This document shows, one piece after another, positions 1 through 9,498 of a stretch of DNA of 64,000 nucleotides. The stretch spans positions 1 through 64,000 of the forward strand of contig FZRB01000003.1 in NCBI GenBank assembly GCA_900199595.1. The letters are read 5' to 3'. Origin of the DNA: Lachnospiraceae bacterium. GTDB lineage: Bacteria > Bacillota > Clostridia > Lachnospirales > Lachnospiraceae. Under the pieces are notes generated by a model. That model had not been told where the DNA came from, searched no databases, and worked only from the letters and a program-made list of their open reading frames with translations. Position numbers and translations under genes: made by a program. Each line of letters opens with the position of its first letter. The stretch's first letter is position 1.

Positions 1-221
1 CTTTCTACATACCATTCTTCTTTCCGTTCAGTGCTTTCTCTAATGATAGAGTCAAATTCTTCAAGGGTCTCTTTTATTATTTCTACCCCTAGCTTTGAAA
101 GCTGATCTGTCACACCCTTCACATACGAAGCGAAGTCTTTTGGATTCTCAGCAAGCTCTGCTGATAATTCATAAATTTTTTTGATGCAAACTTCATTGAA
201 ATACTTTACACTATTGACCAT
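1..221 (-). CDS. ISLre2-family transposase (UPF0236), N-terminal part, cut by window edge
   Basis: The minus strand reads an open frame of 73 codons from ATG at 219-221 that runs off the window. It begins MVNSVKYFNEVCIKKIYEL and continues with an ENPKDFASYVKGVTDQL stretch and RKEEWYVE at the edge. This helical start followed by an R-x-x-WYVE motif is characteristic of ISLre2-type transposases. A strong AAGGAGG ribosome site (complement of 233-239) fixes the start. The catalytic part lies outside the window, so activity cannot be judged. The downstream cyclase gene lacks its 5' end, which fits insertion of this element into that gene. Family assignment is by recall of the conserved N-terminus, with no database search. 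Confidence 0.8.
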   Translation of the reverse strand, partial: MVNSVKYFNEVCIKKIYELSAELAENPKDFASYVKGVTDQLSKLGVEIIKETLEEFDSIIRESTERKEEWYVE

Positions 222-335
222 AGGGAACGCTCCTCCTTGTTTGTGTTATGTTTGGTCGCTAAACACTTTATCACAAGGTGGTCGTTCCCTTCTATATTTT
301 CTTTTATTTAATTTCCGAATAAAACTTTACGCTAG
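1..335. mobile_element. Left end of an ISLre2-like insertion sequence (outer boundary approximate)
   Basis: The transposase start codon is at 221. The following non-coding stretch holds GC-rich GGTCG/GGAACG motifs (about 264-292) and then an AT-rich tail. An open cyclase frame appears from 336, right after an in-frame TAG at 333-335. The IS end must lie between about 295 and 340. The exact terminal inverted repeat and target duplication cannot be defined without the other end. Confidence 0.5.
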
Positions 336-407
336 CAAAATGAGCTTAGCATTATAACTCATTTCGGAGCAAATGTACTAGATAGCTATGATTTTTCGAA
401 TCTTCTT

Positions 408-1886
408 ATGGCAAATGAGTCAACAGGTAAAGATTATCATGATCTTCAGGATAAGCTTGCTGAAATCAGTACCGGTCACAAGGAAAAATGGAGTGAGGAT
501 TATATATTCTCCATTGTACAGCGTATAGATACCACGAGAGCAGGAATTCTGGTAGATGAGAAAAAGTCCTGTATGCCTCTGTTTACTGAAGAAGAGGACT
601 TTACTTTAAAGGATATGCAGGGAGCTGATGATATATATTTCACCGAGGATATAAATAGTATAATATCCTCAAAGGCTAAGAACAGCAGTATATCAGCTTA
701 TGCTCTTATAGATGATGGGGGCTCTGCCGGGGACATATACCTTAAGGTGACAACAACGAATTCCTCCTTTTATGAATATAGAGGATTGCTATGGCTTAAG
801 ATGATTTTCTATGTATGTATGGTGATTATCTTTTTTGCGGCTACAAACATGCTTATGTCTCTATATATCAGAAGGATGATAAAAAAAGCTACCGGAGTTG
901 TTAAGAGAATCTCAGAGGGTGATCTCTCTGCCAGGGTTGAATACAAGTCAAAGGATGAAATGGGTGATATCTGTAACGAAGTCAACTCAATGGGTCAGAA
1001 CCTGGAGAGACTCTTTGATGAGAAGGACAGAACAGAAAAGTTCTACTATAAGTTTGTTCCCGAGCAGTTCAGAACCCTGCTTGGGAAAGAAGAGTTTACC
1101 GATCTTCAGCTTGGAGATTCAGACAGTCGCGAGCTTACAGTGTTATTCCTTGATATACGAGGATTTTCTCTCATATCAGAAAAGATGACAACTAAGGAAA
1201 ACTTTGAATTTGTAAATATCATCTATGGAGTAGCAGGTCCGATAATACGAAGGAATAACGGTTTCATTGATAAGTATATCGGTGATGCTATCATGGCACT
1301 TTTTGAAACGGCAGATGATGCTCTCAGAAGTGGAATAGATATATATAAAGCCATTGTACTGGATCACGGTACAGCTGAAAAAATAGGAGTGGATGAAATA
1401 AATATCGGTATTGGCATACATACCGGAATGGCACAGATTGGTATTGTTGGAGAAGAAGAACGCCTTTCGGGTACGGTTATTTCCGATACGGTAAACCTTT
1501 CATCAAGATTTGAGAGCCTTACAAAACAGTATAAAACTGCGTTGCTTGTATCTAAGGATACGGTTGAGAAGCTTACAGATCCGGAGGATCTTGATTTAAG
1601 ATATCTTGGCTTTGTTCAGGTCGCAGGAGTGAATGAGGTTAAGGAAATCTATGAGGTTCTTGACTGTCTTCCGGATGAAGAAAGAGAGAAGCGGCATAAT
1701 AACAGCGACCTGCTCAGCGAAGCAATCAAAATGTTTAGAGAGGGACGAAAAGAAGAAGCGGCTGATACGCTGCGCAATATACGTACCTCAGGTGGCGGTG
1801 ATTATGTGACTGATAAATATCTGGACTACATCACAAATCTTGCCACTGAAGAGAAGTCGGGTGTATTCAGGTTTGTAAGGAAATAA
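408..1886 (+). CDS. Class III adenylate/guanylate cyclase with HAMP domain, probably 5'-truncated
   Basis: The protein has an extracellular sensor remnant (residues 1-125), one membrane helix (about 127-152), a HAMP linker (about 153-205), a class III cyclase domain (about 235-415) and a helical, TPR-like C-terminus. Cyclase motifs seen: LFLDIRGFS (first metal Asp), IDKYIGDAIMALF (second metal Asp, plus the Lys used for adenine recognition) and DTVNLSSRFE (transition-state Asn and Arg). Lys with a Thr at the partner position favours ATP over GTP, so cAMP is the likely product. Members normally carry an N-terminal membrane helix before the sensor; it is missing here. The frame is open back to 336 and that extension looks like real sensor sequence, after which comes the IS end. 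No ribosome site precedes 408. The gene is probably a fragment. Confidence 0.8.
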   Translation: MANESTGKDYHDLQDKLAEISTGHKEKWSEDYIFSIVQRIDTTRAGILVDEKKSCMPLFTEEEDFTLKDMQGADDIYFTEDINSIISSKAKNSSISAYALIDDGGSAGDIYLKVTTTNSSFYEYRGLLWLKMIFYVCMVIIFFAATNMLMSLYIRRMIKKATGVVKRISEGDLSARVEYKSKDEMGDICNEVNSMGQNLERLFDEKDRTEKFYYKFVPEQFRTLLGKEEFTDLQLGDSDSRELTVLFLDIRGFSLISEKMTTKENFEFVNIIYGVAGPIIRRNNGFIDKYIGDAIMALFETADDALRSGIDIYKAIVLDHGTAEKIGVDEINIGIGIHTGMAQIGIVGEEERLSGTVISDTVNLSSRFESLTKQYKTALLVSKDTVEKLTDPEDLDLRYLGFVQVAGVNEVKEIYEVLDCLPDEEREKRHNNSDLLSEAIKMFREGRKEEAADTLRNIRTSGGGDYVTDKYLDYITNLATEEKSGVFRFVRK

Positions 1887-1887
1887 A

Positions 1888-1916
1888 TTAGAAAAAGAAA
1901 TAAAAAGTTATATAAT
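1888..1916 (+). promoter_or_regulatory. Probable sigma-A promoter of the secreted protease
   Basis: TTAGAA (1888-1893) and TATAAT (1911-1916) are separated by 17 bases. The start codon follows 34 bases after the -10 box, with a GAGAGGAG ribosome site in between. The -10 box is consensus; the -35 box is weak. Confidence 0.45.
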
Positions 1917-1949
1917 CCATTTAAGTGGAGTTATGAGAGGAGAAACAAG

Positions 1950-4900
1950 ATGAAGAGAAAGAAACTAAGCAAAAGATTTGCTGCGACAGCATTAGCTGTT
2001 GCCATGGTTGTGATAATGCCGTTGATTCCGGCGAATCTCCAGAGTGAGGTAAGGGCTGGTTCAGAACTGGATACCTCTGAGATGACAGAAAAAGAGAAGG
2101 AAGCCTATGAGCTAACTAAGTATTATGCCAGTCATCTTCCTAAGGTTGATACAAGAGTTAAGATTAACCCAAAGTATTTTAAGAAGCTTTCAAAATCAGA
2201 TAGCAAGAAGGCTAGTAATCTGGATTCATCTTATAATGCAGGTAAGAAAAAAGTGAATGTTTCATCTGTTAAGGATCAAAGTAGTACGTCACTTTGTTGG
2301 GATTTCTCTTTTCTTGAAGCTGCACAGGATAGTTTGAGAGCTAAAGATAATACATTAAATCCGGATTTTTCAGAGGCTGAGATCGGATATTTTATTTATA
2401 ACAAGCCTGTTGACAGGTTGGGACTTTTGGAAGGAGATTCAACTTATTCCAGTTATACACCGGGAACCAGTGAATATTATGGTATTGGTGGTAATGAATC
2501 TATGGTAACATTTGCCGCGTCTCAGGGACTGGGATTAAAGGATGAATCTTCAGCTCCATTTACGGATCTTATAGAAGGACTATATACATCCGGCAAATAC
2601 ACATTACCTGACAGCACCTGCTACAGAAATAATATTTATTCATTATCTGGTGCAGAAATATATAATACACATGATGAAAATGTAAGAAATGAAATAAAGC
2701 AGAAAATCATAGAAAATGGTGCTGGGCAGTCCTCCTATACTCAGAATGAGGGATCATTTGATTATTCTACATTTGCTTATTATACAGCTCCTGAAGTAGA
2801 TACAGAACCCTCTGGAGGTCATGCAATTGCAATAGTCGGCTGGGATGATAATTATTCAGTTGATAATTTCAGATATGCTCCTGAGAAGAAGGGTGCATGG
2901 CTTATAAAAAATTCCTGGGGAACAACATGGGGATTGGATGGATATTTCTGGATGTCTTACTATGAGCCAACTTTGGAAGATATATATTTCTATGATCTTG
3001 AAGAAACAGGTAGTTATGATAATATCTATCAGTATGATGGTACCTTACTTTATAATGTTATACCGGGAAATGTAGGAATAAAAACAACTGCAAATATTTT
3101 TACGGCACAGAAGAATGAAACAATAAATGCAGTATCATTTTTTACAGTTGAGGATGATACAACCAGCAATATTTTTATTTATAAAAATGAAAATCCTATG
3201 GAAAGTCCATCAGATGGAAAACTTGTATTTTCAGATACAAACTATGCAAAGCATATGGGATACACTAAGTATGATATTCCTGCAGAAAAAACAATTAAGC
3301 TGAAAAAAGGTGATAGTTTTTCTGTAGTTATTGAACAGAGTGTGGCAGGAAATCCAAGTGCGATTTTTATTGATGAAGATTATTCATATGATTGGATGGA
3401 CGCTAAAAATGCTTCTGAACCGGGACAGTCCTATCTGTCTTTTAAATCATCTGACTGGGATGACTGGATGGATGCTTCGGAGCATGGGACTAATTTCCGT
3501 ATCAAAGCTTTTACTGCAGTTGATGAAACTGCCACAGGAAGTGAATTATCATTTGATCAGGACGAATATAATGTTAAGATAGGCGAATCAGTTACGGCAG
3601 ATGTCAGACTTGATGATAATTCTATACAGGCTAGTGCAAATCTTTCTTTTGATTCAGCGGATGAAAGTGTAGCATTTGTTACTGATATGGGAAAAATCTT
3701 CGGACGCGATATTGGATCTACTGAGATTACTGTCAAATATGGTGATAAAACTAAAACTGCAAAGGTAAATGTTGTTAATAATCCGGATATGGATTCTATT
3801 ACTATTGATAAAGAGGATGGATATGCAACTGAAGATAATCCATTTACGCTGACCCTTGGAAGTGATTTCTCTCCAAAGTATACCGTCATACCTTCAAAAT
3901 ATTCTGGTAAGGAAAAGTACGGTATAGAGGTTCTGGATAAGTCAGTTAATCCTGAATATGCATATACAACAACAGGCAGAGGTAATTACAAATTCTATAA
4001 ATCAGGAAAGTACAAGATAACCGTAACAGTTGATGGACAGGGTGATGTGAAGGGTGCTTCGCAGGAATTTTATGTTGAAGCAAAAGTCGATTCTACTGAC
4101 TGCAGCAACGATGTCACGGAAATTGCTGCTTCTCCTTATGCTTGTCTTGCAACTAAGATTTATCGTTATAATGGTAAAAGTGATGGTTACTGTTTTAATA
4201 TGAGTTATGACATAGAACAGGACTATGATTATATGTATGTATTTGGCATGGACAGCCCTGACATATCAGATCAGGAGATTTATGACTATTTCAGAGCTGG
4301 AACGACTGCATTAAGAGACGATTATTATGATATATCTGATGAAGATTATGAAGAAGATGATGTGGTACTTGTTGATGTACTGACTGGTGTCAAGACAGAT
4401 TATAAGCTGAAGGTTCCTTACAAATATGTAGCATTTGTTATGTATGCAGATCAATATCAGGATGGAAGCTTCGGGGTTGATTCTGTTGAGCCTTATACAT
4501 ATGTACCTGCAGAGAATATTACTATGAAAGCTTCAGATATGACTCCTTTTGTTAAGGCCGGAGATACAGCAGATTATAAAGTTACACTTCTTCCTGCAGA
4601 GGCTGTAGATGAAATGTTATATTGTGAGTCAGAAAATGAAAAGATAGCTTCTGCAGAATATAACAGTGAAACATGTAATCTGAGTATAACAGGTAAAAAG
4701 ATTGGAACAACGGATATTTACCTTTATTTAGAAAAAGATGATAAGAAGAATGCTAAATCTGCAGAGGATGCTGTTGAAGGAAATGTGACAGGCAGGGCGT
4801 TAAAGCTTACTGTAACTGTTACATCAGAATCAGCAATTCCGGATAGCTTTACATTTGATTATACCGGTTCTAAATTTGAAATAGAAAGAAACTCTACACA

Positions 4901-7181
4901 GCAGATTAAATACAACTCAGATGAATGGCTGAATTATGATATAGAGTACGATAATCCAGACCCGACTATTGCATATATCAATAATGGAGAACTTGTAGCT
5001 GTATCAACAGGTGAAACAAAAATCAAAGCTACAGTAAATGCAGGGCTTGGAAATGCAAATCCTACATCAGAGCTTACTGTTACAGTTAAAGCTCCGGAGA
5101 CAGAAAGTGTAGATAATCTCCAGACAATTCATAACATTGTTCCAGGAATGGATGAAACCTATACATATAAAGCACCTGAAGGAACAGAGTGTATGAAGCT
5201 GTACTTTGATGCAAAAACATCCTTTAGAAGTTCAGATAAAGTAATTATAAAGGATGGTAAGGGAAATTATTACGGACTTGATATTGATGATAGAATTATT
5301 ACCACAAAAGATGATATTGAATCAGAAGAGGTATTAGGTTCTGATGATTATTACGAATACTATTTAATTCCGGAAGTGCTGACGGATTATACATATACAA
5401 TATATGATGATGAGGTAAGCATCAGGTTTATATCATTAGATTCTTCAAATAATAACAATGATTCTGATGATATTTATAGAGGAAATAGTTATGGTTTTAG
5501 GGTTAAGAAGATTGAAACAGGAAAAGCAGCAACAGGTATAGAAATTGAAAACAGCGAGATAAATCTTGATTTCAGCACCTTTAACAGTAATAAAGCAAGA
5601 ATTCAGGCGAAGCTCATTCCTGAAGAAGCAATTGATAATATCTGTTATGATGTTGAAAATTCTAATATAGCAACTGTTGACAGATATGGAACGCTAAAAG
5701 GTCTGGTAAATGGAGAAACAGACTTCGCCGCATATACTGCAAATCCTGATGTGAAAGTTGCAGCAGTCGGTAAACTGACTGTGTCATCAGATCCAATAAA
5801 TAGTGTTACATATGCTGACGATTCCGGAAATGATGTAACCGAAGAGGATGAGACTGACATTTTCGTGACTCCGTGTGGAGAAAGCTGTTTCTACGTAAAA
5901 GTTAATCCTTGGAATCTTAGTGAAGCGATTTCTTTGGAATATGACAGATCAAGCTTCTTGATTTATAAGACGATAACAGAAAATGGAATGATGTTTAATT
6001 TTACTGCTCCAGAAATGGAAGGAGTTTATAAAGTTGATGTAAACATGACTGTTAAAAACGAAGCTGGTGAAGTGGAAAAACAAGTTGTTCATGTATTCAA
6101 TGTAAATGTGCTTCTGGGAGAAGAAAATGTTCCAAAGGGATACGATACATTTAAAGCTAAAAAGTTTATAAATGATGCAAATGGTGATATAAATCCAGAG
6201 GATTTAACTGCTGAAGATATAACGCTTGGTAGCATTTCCGGAAACAGTGGTTATTGGACATATAAGAAGCCGGATGCTGATTATGTTGAACTTACATTTA
6301 CAGAGGACAGCGAAATAGGCGCAGGAACAGACTGGATATTTATTTATGATCTGGAAGGTAAACTTGTAGGTGCATATACAGGCGATAAGAACCTGATGAG
6401 CGATTATATATATGCCGGCAAGACTATACGTATAGAAGGCGAGGGCTTTATTCTTGGATACGTTGGAGATAATTCCGGTTTATATAATGGCTTTGAGGTG
6501 GCTTCAATAAGTGCGCATGTTCAATCTACTGAACCAACGCCAACAGCAACACCGACAGCAACTTCGCCGTCAACACCAACGGCACAGCCGACAGCAACAA
6601 CACCGTCAACACCGACGGCACAGCCGACAGCAACAACACCGTCAACACCGACAGCACAGCCGACAGCAACAACACCGTCAACACCGGCAGTACAGCCAAC
6701 AGCTACATCTGCAGTAACACCGACTGTATCACCTTCGAAGACTGAGCCTGAGGTTGGATCGATTTATAAAACAAGCAAGGCAAAGTTTAAGATTCTTTCA
6801 AAATCAACAGTTGCTTATGCAGGACCGGTTGCAAATAATCCTAAGACAGTAACTATTCCGGCAACAGTTAAAATAGATGGAAAATCTTATAAGGTAACTG
6901 AAATAAGTGTAAATGCGCTGAAGAACAAGAAGAATCTTAAAAAGGTTGTAATCGGTAAAAATATAAAGACGATAGGAAAGTCAGCCTTCTACGGATGTAA
7001 GAACCTGAAAACAATTATAATTAATGGAAAAGCTCTGAAGAAGGTTAAGAAAAATGCTATAAAGAATATTAATTCCAAAGCAGTTATCAAGGCTCCTAAA
7101 GCAAAGCTTGGTGATTATAAAAAACTGTTTACAGCAAAGACCGGATACAAGAAAAAGACAATGAAAATCAAAAAGAGATAA
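1950..7181 (+). CDS. Giant secreted papain-like (C1) cysteine protease with lectin-like, Ig-like and BspA-like domains
   Basis: A signal peptide (residues 1-36) leads into a C1 peptidase domain (about 95-345). Catalytic residues are visible: Q110 in VKDQ, C116 in SLCWDFS, H291 in GGHAIAIVGWDD and N321 in IKNSWGTTW. A lectin-like domain of the type that follows C1 peptidases in Firmicutes comes next (about 365-525). Big_2-like Ig folds lie near 530-620, 850-945, 960-1045 and 1190-1280. A Pro/Thr linker (about 1528-1595) and a lysine-rich LRR_5/BspA-like tail (about 1613-1743) end the protein. There is no LPxTG motif or terminal membrane helix, so it is probably released or held by its cationic tail. 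A likely role is degradation of proteins outside the cell. It has its own promoter and terminator and is monocistronic. Confidence 0.85.
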   Translation: MKRKKLSKRFAATALAVAMVVIMPLIPANLQSEVRAGSELDTSEMTEKEKEAYELTKYYASHLPKVDTRVKINPKYFKKLSKSDSKKASNLDSSYNAGKKKVNVSSVKDQSSTSLCWDFSFLEAAQDSLRAKDNTLNPDFSEAEIGYFIYNKPVDRLGLLEGDSTYSSYTPGTSEYYGIGGNESMVTFAASQGLGLKDESSAPFTDLIEGLYTSGKYTLPDSTCYRNNIYSLSGAEIYNTHDENVRNEIKQKIIENGAGQSSYTQNEGSFDYSTFAYYTAPEVDTEPSGGHAIAIVGWDDNYSVDNFRYAPEKKGAWLIKNSWGTTWGLDGYFWMSYYEPTLEDIYFYDLEETGSYDNIYQYDGTLLYNVIPGNVGIKTTANIFTAQKNETINAVSFFTVEDDTTSNIFIYKNENPMESPSDGKLVFSDTNYAKHMGYTKYDIPAEKTIKLKKGDSFSVVIEQSVAGNPSAIFIDEDYSYDWMDAKNASEPGQSYLSFKSSDWDDWMDASEHGTNFRIKAFTAVDETATGSELSFDQDEYNVKIGESVTADVRLDDNSIQASANLSFDSADESVAFVTDMGKIFGRDIGSTEITVKYGDKTKTAKVNVVNNPDMDSITIDKEDGYATEDNPFTLTLGSDFSPKYTVIPSKYSGKEKYGIEVLDKSVNPEYAYTTTGRGNYKFYKSGKYKITVTVDGQGDVKGASQEFYVEAKVDSTDCSNDVTEIAASPYACLATKIYRYNGKSDGYCFNMSYDIEQDYDYMYVFGMDSPDISDQEIYDYFRAGTTALRDDYYDISDEDYEEDDVVLVDVLTGVKTDYKLKVPYKYVAFVMYADQYQDGSFGVDSVEPYTYVPAENITMKASDMTPFVKAGDTADYKVTLLPAEAVDEMLYCESENEKIASAEYNSETCNLSITGKKIGTTDIYLYLEKDDKKNAKSAEDAVEGNVTGRALKLTVTVTSESAIPDSFTFDYTGSKFEIERNSTQQIKYNSDEWLNYDIEYDNPDPTIAYINNGELVAVSTGETKIKATVNAGLGNANPTSELTVTVKAPETESVDNLQTIHNIVPGMDETYTYKAPEGTECMKLYFDAKTSFRSSDKVIIKDGKGNYYGLDIDDRIITTKDDIESEEVLGSDDYYEYYLIPEVLTDYTYTIYDDEVSIRFISLDSSNNNNDSDDIYRGNSYGFRVKKIETGKAATGIEIENSEINLDFSTFNSNKARIQAKLIPEEAIDNICYDVENSNIATVDRYGTLKGLVNGETDFAAYTANPDVKVAAVGKLTVSSDPINSVTYADDSGNDVTEEDETDIFVTPCGESCFYVKVNPWNLSEAISLEYDRSSFLIYKTITENGMMFNFTAPEMEGVYKVDVNMTVKNEAGEVEKQVVHVFNVNVLLGEENVPKGYDTFKAKKFINDANGDINPEDLTAEDITLGSISGNSGYWTYKKPDADYVELTFTEDSEIGAGTDWIFIYDLEGKLVGAYTGDKNLMSDYIYAGKTIRIEGEGFILGYVGDNSGLYNGFEVASISAHVQSTEPTPTATPTATSPSTPTAQPTATTPSTPTAQPTATTPSTPTAQPTATTPSTPAVQPTATSAVTPTVSPSKTEPEVGSIYKTSKAKFKILSKSTVAYAGPVANNPKTVTIPATVKIDGKSYKVTEISVNALKNKKNLKKVVIGKNIKTIGKSAFYGCKNLKTIIINGKALKKVKKNAIKNINSKAVIKAPKAKLGDYKKLFTAKTGYKKKTMKIKKR
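6567..6710 (+). repeat. 36-bp tandem repeats coding the Pro/Thr linker
   Basis: CCGTCAACACC recurs at 6567, 6603, 6639 and 6675, a period of exactly 36 bases, or 12 residues (TPTAQPTATTPS). Middle copies are nearly identical at DNA level and the last is degenerate, so the array is recent and likely to vary in copy number between strains. It forms an extended, probably disordered spacer between the Ig-like stalk and the BspA-like tail. Confidence 0.85.
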
Positions 7182-7186
7182 AGACT

Positions 7187-7229
7187 AAAAACTATTCTGC
7201 TATTAGAAATAGTAGCAGGATAGTTTTTT
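7187..7229 (+). terminator. Rho-independent terminator of the protease gene
   Basis: AAAACTATTCTGCTATT pairs with AATAGTAGCAGGATAGTTTT around a short loop and runs into six Ts. It starts six bases after the stop codon at 7181. Confidence 0.85.
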
Positions 7230-7248
7230 ACCCGGGAGGTATTAGGGT

Positions 7249-8175
7249 ATGAAGAAAATAAACATATTGAATGGACCAGAGAATGTTTCAACAATTATTC
7301 AGGGCTGTATGAGAATGCCGGCTCTTACTAAGGAGGATGCTGCTGAGGTTATCCGTACATCCTATGACTGTGGTATAAACTTTTTTGATCATGCTACCTG
7401 TTATGGAGCAGGAGAAGCTGAGGTAAGATTCAGTGAAGCCTTTCCACTTACAGGTCTGAAAAGAGAAGATATCTATATTCAGAGCAAATGTGGAATCTGC
7501 CCTGAAAGGAATGAATTTGACTGGACAAAGGAAAATATACTTACAAGTGTGGATGAAATCCTGAGAAGACTAAAGACAGATTATCTGGATACCCTGCTTC
7601 TTCATCGGCCGGATGTTCTCTTCGAACCTGAAGAGGTGGCAGAGGCTTTCGATGAGCTCGAAAAAGCAGGAAAGGTAAGATGGTTTGGAATAAGTAATCT
7701 TGTACCCATGCAGATAGAGCTTTTGAAAAAGCACGTTAATCAGAAGCTTGTTATTAATCAGGTTCAGCTGTCTCTGGAACAGTCACAGCTGATAGATCAG
7801 GCGTTATATATGAATAATAAGACAACGGATTATTCGATTAATCGGGATGGAAACTGTCTCGATTACTGCAGACTGAATGATATAACAATTCAGGCATGGT
7901 CACCGCTTCAGATAGGTATGTTTGGCGGTACATTTATCGATAATCCTGATTTTCCTGAGCTGAATAATAAACTTGGTGAACTGGGAGATAGAGAAGGTGT
8001 TTCCAAGGCTGCGATTGCTATTGCATGGATACTCAGACATCCTGCTAAAATGCAGGCAATCATAGGCTCTATGAATCCGGATCACATCAGGGATATATGT
8101 GAGGCATCAAAGGTAGAACTTTCGCATCATGACTGGTATGAACTGTATCTTGCTGCCGGAAAATTCCTGCCTTAA
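7249..8175 (+). CDS. Aldo/keto reductase family oxidoreductase (YdhF-like)
   Basis: This is a 308-residue TIM-barrel NADPH-dependent oxidoreductase. The catalytic tetrad is visible as D47 and Y52 in FFDHATCYG, K80 in YIQSKCG and H119 in LLLHRPD. WFGISNL, VINQVQLSLEQ and IQAWSPL are standard family motifs. The C-terminal ILRHPAKMQAIIGSMNP resembles the cofactor-binding segment of E. coli YdhF-type reductases. The substrate cannot be told from sequence. GGGAGG lies 9 bases before the ATG. It sits between terminators and seems monocistronic or read from weak upstream transcription. Confidence 0.9.
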   Translation: MKKINILNGPENVSTIIQGCMRMPALTKEDAAEVIRTSYDCGINFFDHATCYGAGEAEVRFSEAFPLTGLKREDIYIQSKCGICPERNEFDWTKENILTSVDEILRRLKTDYLDTLLLHRPDVLFEPEEVAEAFDELEKAGKVRWFGISNLVPMQIELLKKHVNQKLVINQVQLSLEQSQLIDQALYMNNKTTDYSINRDGNCLDYCRLNDITIQAWSPLQIGMFGGTFIDNPDFPELNNKLGELGDREGVSKAAIAIAWILRHPAKMQAIIGSMNPDHIRDICEASKVELSHHDWYELYLAAGKFLP

Positions 8176-8236
8176 TAATAATACAGAGTTGGGGTAAGGT
8201 TATTATCAAAAGTATTAGTATTTAGTTCTGAAAATG

Positions 8237-8245
8237 TGATACAAT
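8237..8245 (+). promoter_or_regulatory. Possible extended -10 promoter of the diguanylate cyclase
   Basis: TGATACAAT combines a TACAAT -10 box with an upstream TG. No good -35 box is present at 17 bases. It lies 33 bases before the gene's start codon. Confidence 0.3.
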
Positions 8246-8278
8246 AAACGTTAGAATTATTACTGGAGAGATACTGGA

Positions 8279-9352
8279 ATGAAAACACTAGATAAGGTAA
8301 TGCATTTTCTAATCCATAATGGAATCATGGTTACTATCGGCGTTATGTGCCTCGTGCATGTAATGCTGTTGGTTATTTTTAGTGTTGCCGGTTCGGATTT
8401 CCTGGTAAAGTTTAATATCCTCAGTGTTATAGTTTATATACTCTGTATGCTCCTTGGTAAGTATGGGCATCTACTGACAGTATATATATCTATTATAGTA
8501 GAGGTTACGGTTTATACGGTGATTTCTACCTATTGCGTGGGACTTAGATGTGGAACCTATTGTCTGCTGTTTTCTATTGTACCGATAATCATTTATTTTG
8601 GGACTTTCCTTTTTAAAGGACTGAAAAGATGGATTATCATTTTGCTGCTTGCAATCAATTTTGCTACATTTGTCATTCTATATGTTGGATTTGTAAATGT
8701 GACGCCTTATTATTCAGTGGATCCTTCTATTCAGCTTTCACTGGTCATTTTATCGGCTTTTTCAATGATTTTCGCAACGATATTTTATAATGCGATATAT
8801 ATCTACTCCAGTGAGCTGGACGTTAAGGATCTTGAACTAAGGAATAAGAAGCTTTCTGCAGATGCGAAGGAGGACGTTTTAACTACGCTTTTAAACAGAA
8901 GAGGATTCTTACCTCTGGTTGAACCTCTTATGAAGAATAATAAAGCAGGTAAATTCTGCGTCGCATTTTGCGATATAGATGATTTTAAAAAGGTAAATGA
9001 TTCCTATGGCCATGATGCAGGTGACGAGGTGCTCCGTCATATAACCAAACTGATGAGAAAAGAGATGCAGGGGTGTGATATATGCAGGTGGGGTGGAGAA
9101 GAGATAGTTATCCTTATGAAGGATTGTAATATCGAATCCGCAAAAGAAAGACTTGAGACACTTAGGAAAAATATTGAATCAATTCCGACGGTTTTTTATA
9201 ACAAACAGATATTTGTAACAATAACTATTGGGTTAGAAGAAAATATGAAAACATATAAGGCACCGGAGGATATAATTAAGGCTGCAGACGAGAGAATGTA
9301 TTACGGAAAACAGCATGGAAAGAATGTATTGATCTTTGAGGATTTAAGTTAA
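8279..9352 (+). CDS. Membrane-bound diguanylate cyclase (GGDEF domain)
   Basis: The first 180 residues form about six hydrophobic helices, probably a small-ligand or membrane-state sensor. A GGDEF domain follows (about 195-355): the DVLTTLLNRRGF entry motif, FCDIDDFKKVNDSYGHDAGDEVL, and the active-site signature GGEEI at 272-276. GGEEI is a permitted variant, so synthesis of cyclic di-GMP from two GTP is expected. The spacing of the preceding Asp does not fit the RxxD inhibitory site, so product inhibition may be missing. A ribosome site (GGAGAG) lies about 9 bases before the ATG. The downstream hairpin ends the transcript. Confidence 0.9.
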   Translation: MKTLDKVMHFLIHNGIMVTIGVMCLVHVMLLVIFSVAGSDFLVKFNILSVIVYILCMLLGKYGHLLTVYISIIVEVTVYTVISTYCVGLRCGTYCLLFSIVPIIIYFGTFLFKGLKRWIIILLLAINFATFVILYVGFVNVTPYYSVDPSIQLSLVILSAFSMIFATIFYNAIYIYSSELDVKDLELRNKKLSADAKEDVLTTLLNRRGFLPLVEPLMKNNKAGKFCVAFCDIDDFKKVNDSYGHDAGDEVLRHITKLMRKEMQGCDICRWGGEEIVILMKDCNIESAKERLETLRKNIESIPTVFYNKQIFVTITIGLEENMKTYKAPEDIIKAADERMYYGKQHGKNVLIFEDLS

Positions 9353-9381
9353 AGCAGAATTCAGAATATTACACCATAATA

Positions 9382-9425
9382 AAATAATACCACTTGACAA
9401 TTGAAGTCAGGTGGTATTATTTTTA
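9382..9425 (+). terminator. Rho-independent terminator after the diguanylate cyclase
   Basis: AATAATACCACTTGAC pairs with GTCAGGTGGTATTATT around a short loop and is followed by Ts. The A-rich 5' flank means it could also work in the other direction. Confidence 0.85.
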
Positions 9426-9498
9426 TATCAGGTAGTTAGAAGCATGTAATTATGATTAATTATATATAATAATGTGTCCGGATATTGGAGGATAACTA

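Noticed and set aside
6567-6710. Regular 36-bp repeats as a possible CRISPR array
   Set aside because: Units are directly adjacent without spacers and are in frame with a coding linker.
6511-6717. Open frame rich in Gln/His/Arg over the protease repeat
   Set aside because: It is a shadow of the 36-bp repeats in another frame, with no ribosome site; composition comes only from the repeat.
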